The notes below the pieces were generated by a model. It was not told where the DNA came from and searched no databases. It saw only the letters and a list, made by a program, of their open reading frames with translations. Positions 1 to 8,826 of a stretch of 64,000 bases of DNA are shown here, piece after piece (position 1 is the stretch's first letter; each line of letters opens with the position of its first letter). The position numbers and the translations under genes were made by a program. The stretch covers positions 1 to 64,000 of IMG/VR virus record IMGVR_UViG_3300034104_002622; one strand, 5' to 3'. The DNA comes from a virus.

Positions 1-2
1 CA

Positions 3-482
3 AGACTTCTTGGTAAGCGTCAGGAAATGCTTCAAGATGCTGAAAAATACATTCAGAAGATTGAAGCTGACCGTGTAATGCAAACTGAAAAAGCATTGGA
101 AGAAAACAGGAAGGTTTATCAAACTCATCTCCGAACCCTATGGGATAAATACAAGGAGAAGATTCCGGGTTTGGTCGGAGAGGATGGCAAAGAAACAGAA
201 GCATTCAAAGAGATGCGAAACAAAACAATGTCTTTGGACTTCTCTAGGGCTGGGACTCGTGATATGGCTCTTGCTTCCTTTTCTGGAGTGATGGTAAAGC
301 ATCTTGCTGGAGAGATTAATAATCTCCGTCAAAGACTTCATGAGTATGAAGTTGGTGATGAAAAAGCAATTAAGGCTAGGGCTAATACTGGGAATAGCAT
401 TAATTCAAGTAAGGCATCTGCACCTTCAGGTGATAACAGGAGCTTTGTAGAGAGATTTGGAGATATGGATTTCTCTGGTTAA
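3..482 (+). CDS. Probable scaffolding protein, 5' end cut by window edge
   Basis: The frame is open to the left window edge; the first visible ATG at 27 is probably internal. The protein is highly charged and helix-rich, with long heptad-like stretches, then a Ser/Asn/Gly-rich segment and a short C-terminus ending DMDFSG. It lies directly upstream of the probable major capsid gene, the usual place for a scaffolding protein, which guides procapsid assembly and then leaves. No catalytic motif is seen. The assignment rests on position and composition only. Confidence 0.5.
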   Translation, partial: RLLGKRQEMLQDAEKYIQKIEADRVMQTEKALEENRKVYQTHLRTLWDKYKEKIPGLVGEDGKETEAFKEMRNKTMSLDFSRAGTRDMALASFSGVMVKHLAGEINNLRQRLHEYEVGDEKAIKARANTGNSINSSKASAPSGDNRSFVERFGDMDFSG

Positions 483-506
483 ATAAATTAATTTTTTTCT
501 GGACAA

Positions 507-667
507 AGCGGGTGAATTCGGCAATTGTTTCTACGAACCTAAGATTTGGCAGGTTCTAAAAGCAGACCAGATTCACCCGCTCGCCGTGTTAGTGCGTTCT
601 AATTGAAAGCATTTTCTGAGTAATCCCATCTGGGACAAACTCTGTTTTCCTCGTAGTGATACGTCAC
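507..667 (+). promoter_or_regulatory. Structured leader of the capsid gene
   Basis: The 232-bp gap before the capsid gene holds an 11-bp perfect inverted repeat (507-517 with 571-581). It encloses a second hairpin (535-540 with 551-556). A third small hairpin (654-658 with 663-667) follows. There is no U-run after the large stem, so it is more likely a leader structure or RNA-processing site than a terminator. A promoter could lie between 600 and 700, but I see no convincing -35/-10 pair. Confidence 0.4.
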
Positions 668-714
668 TATATTAACGCTAACTAACAAACTAAAATTCTA
701 ACTGAAATAAAATT

Positions 715-2265
715 ATGCCTGCTCCAACAATCAACGACTTCCTAGTCGAACAAGCTCCGCAAATCGGAACTGATATTAACCAAAAAATGATGAGCCAACC
801 CACTCCGTGGATTACGCTCTATCGTCAAGAAATGTGGGAGGATGAAAAATCTTCCGTGCAAAAAACATTCCAATTCGACCGCGTAATGCTGACGGATGAG
901 AATGGCGCAAATGCTGCAACTACCGATCCTGTAGATTGGGCAGACATGAGCACTGCTGCATCTGACACTAACAACGGTGCGTATTCGCAAGCCGCTGACA
1001 GCACTGGTGGTGTTCCACCCGCTGACTTCGTTGCTTATTCGCAAACCATTCGTGACTTCAATCTGAAGCACAAAGCTATTTGGGGTCCTCCAATGAACAC
1101 AAACAACCTCCGCGACAAGTTCGTTCGTGTCCAACAAATGAATGCTTGCGTAAAGGCTATGGCCGAGCAAGAGCGTGAGTTTTGGATTGAGCGTAAGCGT
1201 TCTGAGTATGAGCGTGTTTCGGACAATCTTGTTGTTCTTGATTCTGGTTTCAACCTTACTGGTGGTGATTATGATAGCTACGGCTTCCCTTCCGCAACTG
1301 GAACTGATTCCTCGATTCTGACCAATGGATTCCTTGATTCCGTTTATGAATACCTGAACTTCCAAGGCGCTGCTGAAGGTGCTCTTGGCATGGCTGAAAA
1401 CCGTCCTGTTTATGGACTGGTTACTTCCGCTCGCCAATCCCGTCGCCTCATCATGGCTGATCCCGATATTCGTGAGGATTTCCGTTATTCTAGCATGAAT
1501 GAAAAGCTTCTTGGGCCTATGGGTCAAAAGTGGACTTACAACGGATTTAGTCACATCAATGATGACCGGATTCGTCGCTGGGAGAAATATCATACCGCAG
1601 CTTCTGGCGCGGATGATACTCGTCACATCGACGACATTACTCGTGACGCTGGCAACAAGACGGCTGTTATTACTGTCAACTCTGGCTTCAGTTCGGGAAC
1701 GACTCTGAATACCATTCTTGGCACTACCTACATGACTCGTCTGTTCCCGGGAAGTCAAATCACTCCGTCTTCGGGGACTTACAGTGGTGTTCCACTTATT
1801 GTTGTGAAGTATCTTACTGCTACTACCTATCGCGTTAAACGCGCTGATGGTGCAGTGTTCTCAGCAGACGATGCAACTGATGACATCTACTTTAAAGCAT
1901 GGCTTCGTATTCCTCAGTTCGTTATGAACATTGCTGGAACCAAGCGGATTCCTAATCCAGATTGGCTTGAAGGCACTTGGGAAGATTCCTTCATCTTCCA
2001 TCAAGACGTTGTTTGCTCGAAAGTTCCTCGTCCAATCACTTCGGTTGGCAAGGCTCAATTCGATGCCGTCAACTATGCTGGTGAGATTAAGTGGACCAAC
2101 TACGATGACAAGTCGGATAACCCTGATGGAACTATCGGACAATTCCGCGCTGTTCTTGCAAGTGGAACTAAGCCGCTTAATCCTGAGTATGGTATTGTTA
2201 TTCGTCACCTTGCTGTTCCAAGTCCAGATGGCCGAGTTAATCCCGGCGACTCTCTTGGTCTGTAA
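715..2265 (+). CDS. Probable major capsid protein
   Basis: 516 aa. It follows the probable scaffolding gene, has a long structured leader and is closed by a strong terminator at 2274-2310, as expected for a very highly expressed gene. The N-terminal region (residues 1-60) has the 'LYRQEMWEDEKSS' type of helix followed by a long charged helix around residues 135-170, reminiscent of HK97-fold proteins. There is no signal peptide or membrane segment. The start is the only ATG after the leader; the upstream bases are A-rich without Shine-Dalgarno. The role is inferred from context; I do not recognise the subfamily. Confidence 0.7.
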   Translation: MPAPTINDFLVEQAPQIGTDINQKMMSQPTPWITLYRQEMWEDEKSSVQKTFQFDRVMLTDENGANAATTDPVDWADMSTAASDTNNGAYSQAADSTGGVPPADFVAYSQTIRDFNLKHKAIWGPPMNTNNLRDKFVRVQQMNACVKAMAEQEREFWIERKRSEYERVSDNLVVLDSGFNLTGGDYDSYGFPSATGTDSSILTNGFLDSVYEYLNFQGAAEGALGMAENRPVYGLVTSARQSRRLIMADPDIREDFRYSSMNEKLLGPMGQKWTYNGFSHINDDRIRRWEKYHTAASGADDTRHIDDITRDAGNKTAVITVNSGFSSGTTLNTILGTTYMTRLFPGSQITPSSGTYSGVPLIVVKYLTATTYRVKRADGAVFSADDATDDIYFKAWLRIPQFVMNIAGTKRIPNPDWLEGTWEDSFIFHQDVVCSKVPRPITSVGKAQFDAVNYAGEIKWTNYDDKSDNPDGTIGQFRAVLASGTKPLNPEYGIVIRHLAVPSPDGRVNPGDSLGL

Positions 2266-2273
2266 GTAACCTT

Positions 2274-2310
2274 AAACCCCGGTTCGAACGCCCATTCGGG
2301 CCGGGGTTTT
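2274..2310 (+). terminator. Rho-independent terminator after the capsid gene
   Basis: AACCCCGG pairs with CCGGGGTT across a loop that can form a smaller hairpin, followed by TTTTCTTCTT. It lies just after the stop codon of the capsid gene. Confidence 0.85.
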
Positions 2311-2337
2311 CTTCTTAATGGGTAACTCGATAAAAAT

Positions 2338-2766
2338 ATGAAAACAATTCTTTCACTCGTTCTTCCAACTAAGGCCACATGGCGTTACATTAACAAAGGT
2401 CGCAAGGCTCTTGGTTTTGTTGACAGTGTTTTGGCAACAAGAGATGCTGAGGGTAATATCCATGGTGTTAATGAACTCACTGCTAGCGATGTTGATTCAT
2501 CTGTAGCTAATGGTGACGTTATCAATAAGCGTTTGAATGTAGTGGTTGGGACAACTCCAACTGTAACTCTTCCGCTTGCTGCTGCGTTTCCTCGTGAAGT
2601 TTTCATTCTTAACACTGCTTCTGGAAACTGCACTGTTGATGGTTCTGGTTCTGAAGTGATTCTGACTGGCACTGCTGACGCAGCAAACGTTGTTATTGCT
2701 ACAGCAAAAGCTGCAAGGCTGCTGTCTGACGGAACTCGTTGGTATCATGTGTCTAATGATGCCTAA
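2338..2766 (+). CDS. Small beta-rich virion protein (decoration/fibre candidate)
   Basis: 142 aa. After a short basic N-terminus, the protein is Thr/Val/Ala/Gly-rich with alternating hydrophobics, ending in an 'AKAARLLSDGTRWYHVS' motif. Segments of this type occur in phage fibre and head-decoration proteins. It sits alone between two terminators directly after the capsid gene, which suggests an abundant head-associated protein. No enzymatic motif is visible. The function is inferred. Confidence 0.5.
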   Translation: MKTILSLVLPTKATWRYINKGRKALGFVDSVLATRDAEGNIHGVNELTASDVDSSVANGDVINKRLNVVVGTTPTVTLPLAAAFPREVFILNTASGNCTVDGSGSEVILTGTADAANVVIATAKAARLLSDGTRWYHVSNDA

Positions 2767-2774
2767 ATAATTAT

Positions 2775-2812
2775 GCTCGCCTCATACTTTTTATGGGGCG
2801 AGCTACTTTTTC
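2775..2812 (+). terminator. Rho-independent terminator
   Basis: GCTCGCC (2775-2781) pairs with GGCGAGC (2797-2803), followed by TACTTTTTCTC. It closes the 142-aa gene. Confidence 0.8.
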
Positions 2813-2827
2813 TCTAATTGCTCCTTA

Positions 2828-2843
2828 TTTAGTCGGGGCTAAA
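2828..2843. repeat. 16-bp interspersed palindrome, copy upstream of a fibre operon
   Basis: TTTAGTCGGGGCTAAA. It lies between the terminator at 2775-2812 and the ATG at 2864, so it may be a promoter/operator element for the fibre genes. It is a full match to the consensus TTTAGYCNNGRCTAAA found at about 18 places in the window. Confidence 0.7.
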
Positions 2844-2863
2844 ACAACTAAAGAAATCAACCA

Positions 2864-3154
2864 ATGCCTGACTTATACAGAAATAATCCAATTACTGCCA
2901 ATGGCTCTTATGATCTAGCAGTTAATATGGGGGATGTTTATCTCTTCACATTAAAAGGGACTTTTGGTGGCGCGACAGTAGTGATGACCATTCAAAGCAA
3001 TGTTGACAAGAGTTCTTTTGATAGTGTCGCTGATGGATCTTGGACTGCTCAAACAGAGCAGACATTAATTCCATCTGGAACTTTAGTTCGCCTTACTGTT
3101 ACCAATGCCTCTGGCAGCACTTCTATTCGCACAAACTTTGTCCCAATCTCCTAA
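2864..3154 (+). CDS. Small beta-rich virion/fibre-associated protein
   Basis: 96 aa, beta-rich, with the pattern 'GDVYLFTLKGTF..ATVVMTIQSN' and a C-terminus rich in Thr/Ser. It looks like a single beta-sandwich domain and opens the fibre operon. Its TAA stop overlaps the ATG of the next gene (TAATG), so the two are probably translationally coupled. No specific family is recognised. Confidence 0.55.
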   Translation: MPDLYRNNPITANGSYDLAVNMGDVYLFTLKGTFGGATVVMTIQSNVDKSSFDSVADGSWTAQTEQTLIPSGTLVRLTVTNASGSTSIRTNFVPIS

Positions 3155-4044
3155 TGTTATTCGGTAAAGGAATACTCAATCCTGCGCAACTCCGCGCTAA
3201 CTCCTTAGTTGGCACAGGGATTATTGGGGGGCTGCATCCCGGAAAGATTCCGGGTCTTTATCCTATTGAATCTGATCCCGATGCGAAGGCATACATCAAT
3301 GCAGTTGTCGCTGCTGGTGGGACGGTTAGCGAAGGGCAGAGGACAGCAATCAATACCTTCTACAAGACAGGGAAAGCCGATGGCTGGTATTCCTCGCTGA
3401 AACGTCTCTACCTTCCAATCTGGGGAGTCGCCGCGCCAAATGCTATCTGCATGACAAGCCTGACTAGCGGCACGTTTGTCGGCAGCGTGACGCACGGGGC
3501 GGGCTTTGTCCTGAGCGACATCACAACCGGCTACATGGACACCAATGTCGGGCTTACGACTTTGGGGCTATCTCTAAGCAGCTACCACTTCGCAGGGCTT
3601 TACAAGGCATCGTCGAGCAAAGCCAACTCCTATTTGTTTGGTGCTTCGTTAGGAAGCAACGTCAACCGGATATTCGTTAGTGGCACAACTGTGACCGCAG
3701 ATTTACATAGTGTGATAACTGGCAGGGCAAGTGGCACCGTGGCTAGTGGAGACAGACTTGGCATCTTTACTTTTAGCGGTGCGGCATCAGCGCGTTTTCT
3801 TAAAAGACGCAAAACCAGCGGAGTCACTACGCTCGGATCGACGACAACGACAATTACAGCGCAGCCAAACAACCTCAACGTCGCGTTCCTAGCCAACAAT
3901 AGTTCAGGAACTGTATCTAGCTTCTGCGGAGAAGAGATCGGCGCGTTCAGCGTCGGGCTTGAACTAACCAACGCGCAGGACACCGCATATTCCCTCGCCC
4001 TCAAAAACCTCTGGGAAGGAACCACTAACTTGGTTCTTCCTTAA
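3154..4044 (+). CDS. Probable tail fibre / receptor-binding protein with lectin-like fold
   Basis: 296 aa from the ATG that overlaps the preceding stop; a longer frame starting at 3040 would overlap the upstream gene and is rejected. The N-terminal part contains 'YINAVVAAGGTVS...INTFYKTGK', a motif I know from many phage fibre proteins, here followed by a Ser/Thr/Gly-rich beta region of the concanavalin/laminin-G type. A role in host recognition is inferred from the motif and from the neighbouring fibre genes. Confidence 0.6.
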   Translation: MLFGKGILNPAQLRANSLVGTGIIGGLHPGKIPGLYPIESDPDAKAYINAVVAAGGTVSEGQRTAINTFYKTGKADGWYSSLKRLYLPIWGVAAPNAICMTSLTSGTFVGSVTHGAGFVLSDITTGYMDTNVGLTTLGLSLSSYHFAGLYKASSSKANSYLFGASLGSNVNRIFVSGTTVTADLHSVITGRASGTVASGDRLGIFTFSGAASARFLKRRKTSGVTTLGSTTTTITAQPNNLNVAFLANNSSGTVSSFCGEEIGAFSVGLELTNAQDTAYSLALKNLWEGTTNLVLP

Positions 4045-4056
4045 ATTCACTTTACC

Positions 4057-4362
4057 ATGATCGGATTCGTCGTCACTCCAGAGCAAGCCGAAGCAGCCAA
4101 CGCTGCCATTGCAGAAGCGCAGACAAGTCGTGGTATGCCCGTGTTTTGGCTGGCGGGCAGCAACCCTATCTACACCGGAGAACACGCGGGAGAATCCTTT
4201 ATTCCATGCGACGACGAAACGCTCTCCACCCCCCTTATCGGACACCCGCCACAGACTCCGCAGGATTTCCCTGAGTTCGCCGTAATCATTGATTCAATGG
4301 GTGGGCTAGACGCTCGCATTGATATTCCAGCCTCCGACATTGCCCCACCCGAACAACCATAA
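4057..4362 (+). CDS. Hypothetical protein of the fibre operon
   Basis: 101 aa, with an Ala-rich helical N-terminus (EQAEAANAAIAEAQ) and a Pro-rich, acidic C-terminus. There is no membrane segment. It is packed between fibre genes with very short gaps, so it may be a fibre assembly or adaptor protein. I do not recognise a family. Confidence 0.5.
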   Translation: MIGFVVTPEQAEAANAAIAEAQTSRGMPVFWLAGSNPIYTGEHAGESFIPCDDETLSTPLIGHPPQTPQDFPEFAVIIDSMGGLDARIDIPASDIAPPEQP

Positions 4363-4365
4363 CCA

Positions 4366-4728
4366 ATGCTCGCCGCCAACTACAACATCACGATTGATCG
4401 GGCAGCCGAATACACGTTCGTGCTGACGATCCAGAATCAGGCTGGAACCGCCGTGAACATTAGTGGTTTTACTTTTTATGCCGACATTCGTGATTTAGTT
4501 AATGATACAGAAGCTGTTTCTTTTGCTTATGTTATTCTTGATAGTGGAGTAAATGGTCAAGTATCATTTAGTCTTACGGAGGCAAATACGCTATTACTTC
4601 GTCCTGCGGGTAGATACAGTTATGACATATTTATGATTCGAAGTGGCTCGACAGAGCGTTTGCTTTATGGTTCAGTGACTGCGCGGGCCAACATAACTAA
4701 AGGGGTTCCAATAGATCCAATCAGCTAA
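4366..4728 (+). CDS. Beta-sandwich virion protein, BppU-N-like
   Basis: 120 aa. The pattern 'NITIDRAAEYTFVLTIQNQ..GTAVNISGFTFYADIRD' then 'GQVSFSLTEANTLLLRPAGRYSYDI' is a common small beta-sandwich module at the base of phage fibres, resembling the N-terminal domain of lactococcal baseplate upper protein. It probably links the fibre to the tail. It lies 4 bp after the previous gene and 4 bp before the large repeat fibre gene. Confidence 0.6.
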   Translation: MLAANYNITIDRAAEYTFVLTIQNQAGTAVNISGFTFYADIRDLVNDTEAVSFAYVILDSGVNGQVSFSLTEANTLLLRPAGRYSYDIFMIRSGSTERLLYGSVTARANITKGVPIDPIS

Positions 4729-4732
4729 TAAA

Positions 4733-6805
4733 ATGCCATCAGACACCTATACCTTAACCATTTCCGACGTTGGCGTTAGTACGCCATCCGCAGGTTCAGT
4801 TACGAATACATCCGTCGCTGCTGGCGCAGCAATCGCGTTTAGCAAGCTGGCGACCCTGACCAGCGGGAACATTCTTGTTGGCAGCAGCGCAAACGTCCCT
4901 ACGTCCGTTGCGGTTACAGGAAATGTTACGTTGTCTAATACGGGAGTAACGACCATTGCCAACGATGCCGTCACCTTCGCCAAGATGCAGAACGTGGCAG
5001 GTTTGTCTATCCTAGGCAAACCAACTTCAGGGTCGGGGGACGTTGAGGAAATCGGGTCTTCCTCTTTCATGCTGGACGCCTCTACTGGATTTTTGAGGCA
5101 AGCTGATGCGACGTCTGCACGATCCACCTTGGGCATAGTCGATGCCGCCACGGGCAACGCTCTTCTATCCAGCGGCGTAGGCGTAGCCCCAGCCTACGGA
5201 AAGGTAGGACTTACCACTCACGTCTCCGGGACTCTGCCCGTTGCGAATGGTGGAACTGGCGTAACTACTTCGACAGGAAGTGGAGCTAACGCACTGGCTA
5301 CTTCTCCGACTTTAGTCACACCGATCCTAGGAACGCCCACCTCTGGCACACTCACAAATTGCACTGGTCTTCCTTTAACTACTGGCGTCACTGGAACTCT
5401 GCTTGTTGCGAATGGCGGCACTGGTGTAACTACTTCGACTGGGAGTGGAGCTAACGCACTGGCTACTTCTCCGACCTTAGTTACACCAATCTTGGGTACG
5501 CCTACTTCCGGCACACTCACAAATTGCACTGGTTTACCAATATCCACTGGAGTTTCTGGACTCGGCACCGGAGTAGCAACTTTCCTCGCAACTCCTTCTA
5601 GCGCAAATCTTGCTGCGGCAGTTACAGGTGAGACGGGATCAGGTGCGCTTGTCTTCGCTACCTCTCCGACCTTAGTTACGCCAATCTTGGGTACGCCCAC
5701 CTCTGGCACGCTTACAAGTTGCACTGGTTTGCCTTTAACTACTGGTGTTACTGGAACTCTGCCCGTTGCAAATGGCGGAACTGGCGTTACCACCTCGACT
5801 GGGAGTGGGGCTAACGCACTGGCTACTTCTCCGACTTTCGTCACTCCCGTCTTGGGCACGCCCACTTCTGGCACGCTCACGAGTTGCACTGGTTTGCCCC
5901 TAACCACTGGCGTTACTGGCACTTTACCTGTTGCGAATGGTGGAACTGGCGTTACCACCTCGACAGGAAGTGGAGCCAACGCACTAGCCACTTCTCCGAC
6001 TTTGGTTACGCCGATCTTGGGCACGCCTACTTCCGGCACACTCACAAATTGCACTGGTCTGCCTTTAACCACTGGCGTTACTGGACTCGGCATCGGAGTG
6101 CCAACTTTCCTTGCAACTCCTTCAAGTGCGAATCTTGCTGCGGCAGTTACAGGAGGGACAGGATCAGGTGCGCTTGTCTTCGCTACCTCTCCGACCTTAG
6201 TTACCCCCGACCTAGGCACACCTACTTCTGGCACGCTTACAGACTGCACTGGTTTACCAATATCCACTGGAGTTTCTGGACTCGGCACTGGAGTAGCAAC
6301 TTTCCTTGCGACCCCGTCTAGCGCGAATCTTGCTGCGGCAGTTACAGGTGAGACAGGATCAGGTGCGCTTGTCTTCGCTACTTCTCCGACTTTGGTTACT
6401 CCTGTAATTGGAGCCGCCACAGGCACGAGTTTAGCGGCTACGGGCGCAATTACTTCTTCCGGCACAGCAGGTATAGGCTATGCAACAGGAGCGGGGGGGA
6501 CAGTAACGCAACTTACAGACAAGGCTACTGAGGTCACACTCAATAAGACTTGTGGTCGGATTATAATGCACGACGATTCATTAGCGCATGGTACTACTGT
6601 TTCATTTACACTAGCCAATAGCACAATAGCCGCTGGTAATGTCCTAATTCTTAATCATGTCAGTGGCGGCACCGCTGGTAAATACCTACTGAATGCTCAG
6701 TGCAGTAATGGATCAGCAAGTATTGACGTAACCAACATAACTTCGGGTGCTGAATCAGAAGCCATTGTCATTGCCTTCGTAGTCATCAAAGCCGTAACAG
6801 CATAA
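4733..6805 (+). CDS. Long tail fibre with tandem repeats
   Basis: 690 aa. After an N-terminal region of about 160 residues, residues 165-570 are tandem repeats of two alternating types sharing 'ATSPTLVTPILGTPTSGTLT' and 'CTGLP': one carries 'LPVANGGTGVTTSTGSG', the other 'GVATFLATPSSANLAAAVTG'. Such repeats are common in phage fibres and probably form an extended trimeric beta shaft. The last 120 residues are unique, with 'TLNKTCGRIIMHDDSLAHG', and probably form the distal tip. DNA repeats are nearly identical, so copy number may vary by recombination. Confidence 0.75.
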   Translation: MPSDTYTLTISDVGVSTPSAGSVTNTSVAAGAAIAFSKLATLTSGNILVGSSANVPTSVAVTGNVTLSNTGVTTIANDAVTFAKMQNVAGLSILGKPTSGSGDVEEIGSSSFMLDASTGFLRQADATSARSTLGIVDAATGNALLSSGVGVAPAYGKVGLTTHVSGTLPVANGGTGVTTSTGSGANALATSPTLVTPILGTPTSGTLTNCTGLPLTTGVTGTLLVANGGTGVTTSTGSGANALATSPTLVTPILGTPTSGTLTNCTGLPISTGVSGLGTGVATFLATPSSANLAAAVTGETGSGALVFATSPTLVTPILGTPTSGTLTSCTGLPLTTGVTGTLPVANGGTGVTTSTGSGANALATSPTFVTPVLGTPTSGTLTSCTGLPLTTGVTGTLPVANGGTGVTTSTGSGANALATSPTLVTPILGTPTSGTLTNCTGLPLTTGVTGLGIGVPTFLATPSSANLAAAVTGGTGSGALVFATSPTLVTPDLGTPTSGTLTDCTGLPISTGVSGLGTGVATFLATPSSANLAAAVTGETGSGALVFATSPTLVTPVIGAATGTSLAATGAITSSGTAGIGYATGAGGTVTQLTDKATEVTLNKTCGRIIMHDDSLAHGTTVSFTLANSTIAAGNVLILNHVSGGTAGKYLLNAQCSNGSASIDVTNITSGAESEAIVIAFVVIKAVTA

Positions 6806-6809
6806 TGCC

Positions 6810-7211
6810 ATGACCAAGTTTCCCGACACCGCTATTTTCAAAGACGCAGGGATGCGGGGCGACTCACGCATCTTTCAACTCACTGCGCCGTTCCGATACT
6901 ACTCCCGTATCGGGTGGATTGAGATACCTGCTGGCTTCAAGACGGACGGAGCGTCAGTCCCACGCGTGTTCTGGAACATCCTTTCACCGTTCGGCACGTA
7001 CTTCCCCGCCGCACTCATTCACGACTATCTCTACTCCAAAGCTAGTTCGTTCCACATTACCCGTGAACAGGCGGATCAAATCTTCCTCGACGCGATGGAC
7101 GACCTTGGTGTCGGCTGGCTGATCCGCCGTACGATCCACCGTGCCGTTCGCCTTGGCGGATGGAAAGGCTACAAGAAAAGCAAACTACAAGACGACTTCC
7201 AACCAGAATGA
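6810..7211 (+). CDS. DUF1353-family phage protein
   Basis: 133 aa. The central motif 'IGWIEIPAGFKTDGASVPRVFW' and 'AALIHDYLYS' are characteristic of the DUF1353 family (PF07087), which is frequent in phage tail/lysis regions and of unknown biochemical function. Its stop overlaps the start of the next gene (ATGA), linking it to the lysis genes. Confidence 0.85.
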   Translation: MTKFPDTAIFKDAGMRGDSRIFQLTAPFRYYSRIGWIEIPAGFKTDGASVPRVFWNILSPFGTYFPAALIHDYLYSKASSFHITREQADQIFLDAMDDLGVGWLIRRTIHRAVRLGGWKGYKKSKLQDDFQPE

Positions 7212-7474
7212 GCGACAACGAAACATCAGAGCTTTCCCGCGAGTGGCGGCAATCCGTCCGTGATGAAATGCGGAAGAATGGCGAAAAGCTGGATATGGTT
7301 CTTGTGGAGATTGGAAAAATCCGCAACGAGTTCGCCCCTGTTGATAGGCATGAGGATTTAGCAAGCCGCGTCCGTAGCCTAGAGGAAAATCAAGCTCGCT
7401 TTCTTGGTGGAATTCTGATACTTAACTTCATTGGCGGAATTGCTCTGGCAATTATAATGAAAATCTGGAAATGA
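7208..7474 (+). CDS. Small coiled-coil protein with C-terminal membrane anchor (holin/spanin candidate)
   Basis: 88 aa from the ATG overlapping the previous stop. The first 60 residues are charged and coiled-coil-like; residues about 65-85 form one hydrophobic helix (GGILILNFIGGIALAIIM) followed by KIWK. It lies immediately before the endolysin and overlaps it by 4 bp. A role in lysis, as holin or pinholin-like anchor, is inferred from position and topology. Confidence 0.6.
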   Translation: MSDNETSELSREWRQSVRDEMRKNGEKLDMVLVEIGKIRNEFAPVDRHEDLASRVRSLEENQARFLGGILILNFIGGIALAIIMKIWK

Positions 7475-7968
7475 AAAACCTCATAACAGAAATTATCCGT
7501 ATCGCCAAGGCGGAAGTCGGCGTTCGTGAAGTCGGCAATACAAACTGCGGCGTTCGCGTGAACGAATACAAGGCTGCGACATGGCTGAACCCAAAGAGAG
7601 GCTGGCCGTGGTGCGCTGCTTTCGTCTGCTGGGTAATCCGCGAGGCGTTGGCATCATCCAACACGAAGCAGACAAAAACATTCAAGCGTCCGAGAACCGC
7701 TGGCGCATGGGACTTTGAGAACTGGTCTATCGAACAAGACTCAACGACTTGGCTGCGGCGTTCTCCAGGCAAAGACATCATGGCAGGGGACATCGTGATA
7801 TTCACCTTCTCCCATATTGGCATCGCAGTTTCCTCGCCCGACAAGAAGGGCAATGTTACTACGGTCGAGGGGAACACGGACGAGGCTGGGTCAAGAGAGG
7901 GTGGTGGGGTTTACCTTAAGACCCGACACCTCTCGAAGATCCGCAGTCGCATTCGATTCAACGTCTGA
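7471..7968 (+). CDS. CHAP/NlpC-like peptidoglycan hydrolase (endolysin)
   Basis: 165 aa. The N-terminal 'EIIRIAKAEVGVREVG' helix, the 'WPWCAAFVCW' segment carrying the probable catalytic Cys (near residue 48), 'SHIGIAVS' carrying the probable catalytic His, and 'VEGNT' fit the papain-like CHAP amidase/endopeptidase fold. There is no signal peptide, so export would need the adjacent membrane protein. It degrades host peptidoglycan at lysis. Confidence 0.85.
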   Translation: MKNLITEIIRIAKAEVGVREVGNTNCGVRVNEYKAATWLNPKRGWPWCAAFVCWVIREALASSNTKQTKTFKRPRTAGAWDFENWSIEQDSTTWLRRSPGKDIMAGDIVIFTFSHIGIAVSSPDKKGNVTTVEGNTDEAGSREGGGVYLKTRHLSKIRSRIRFNV

Positions 7969-8025
7969 GCAAACAATTGCGCAAAAAGCAACTACTCTGT
8001 CTGATTTGAGCAACATTACACGCAA

Positions 8026-8826
8026 ATGAAACCACTGAAAAGCAAGTCTAGAATTATTGTCCTTTTATCTGACCTGCATATTGGTTCAGTTGTAGGGTTG
8101 TGGCCGTCAGATTTTATATCTAATGAAGGATTTTTGATTGGGCAGAATGCCTTTCAAGAATGGTTATGGGCTTGTTGGCAAGATTGCCATGAGTGGATTT
8201 CAAAGACTGTTGGGGATGAACCCTATGATCTGGTAATCAATGGAGACTTGGTTGAAGGTATCCACCACCGGACAACTCAAGTAATGAGTGCTGATGTTGG
8301 GGATCAATCCTCTGCCGTTATTCAGATTCTTGAACCCGTTACAAATAAAGCTGCTGGTATCCATATCATCAAGGGAACTGAGTGTCACACGCGCAATGAT
8401 GAGATTCGACTTGGCAGAGTTTTGGGCGCATCGAAAAATCCTGAGAACGGGCAAAATGCTTGGGACAACCTTGACATTGAAATCAACGGGACGCTTATCA
8501 ACTTCGCGCACCATATCTCAGCCACCTCCCGCTCGTATCTTGAGGCAGGAGCGCACAGCATTGCCTTGGGAGTAATCACCCACACCCGCGCTAGGGTTGG
8601 CAAGCGTGTCCCATCGGTGATTTGTCGGGCGCATCGCCATCGGCATGGAATCTGGACGGACGGCAACCAAGCCTCGCTTATCACGGGCGCATGGCAGGGC
8701 TTGACCCGCCACGGCTACAAAGTAGTCCCAGACGCTATTGTAGAGCCCTCCTGCATTATTCTAGACGCAAGAACGACCGACAAAGGCGACCTTCCACTAT
8801 TTCACCAACGTAAATACATACCATAA
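8026..8826 (+). CDS. Calcineurin-like metallophosphoesterase
   Basis: 266 aa. The motif set of the two-metal phosphoesterases is visible in order: 'DLHIGS' (residues about 15-20), 'GDLVEG' (about 72), 'GTECH' in place of the usual GNH(E/D), 'AHH' (about 162) and 'HRHRHG' near residue 205. The family includes nucleases, phosphodiesterases and protein phosphatases; the substrate here is unknown. A phosphoesterase amid late genes is unusual and may act during lysis or entry. It is followed without gap by a small HTH-like gene. Confidence 0.75.
   Translation: MKPLKSKSRIIVLLSDLHIGSVVGLWPSDFISNEGFLIGQNAFQEWLWACWQDCHEWISKTVGDEPYDLVINGDLVEGIHHRTTQVMSADVGDQSSAVIQILEPVTNKAAGIHIIKGTECHTRNDEIRLGRVLGASKNPENGQNAWDNLDIEINGTLINFAHHISATSRSYLEAGAHSIALGVITHTRARVGKRVPSVICRAHRHRHGIWTDGNQASLITGAWQGLTRHGYKVVPDAIVEPSCIILDARTTDKGDLPLFHQRKYIP

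Noticed and set aside
1-16. 16-bp word CAAGACTTCTTGGTAA repeated at 42648-42663
   Set aside because: One repeat of this length between two coding genes is compatible with chance in 64 kb; no extended similarity.
742-1758. Leftward ORF of 338 codons in the capsid gene
   Set aside because: Shadow of the capsid gene; no start context and no partner genes.
5218-6465. Leftward ORF of 415 codons with Val/Pro repeats
   Set aside because: Pure reverse-strand shadow of the tail fibre repeats.
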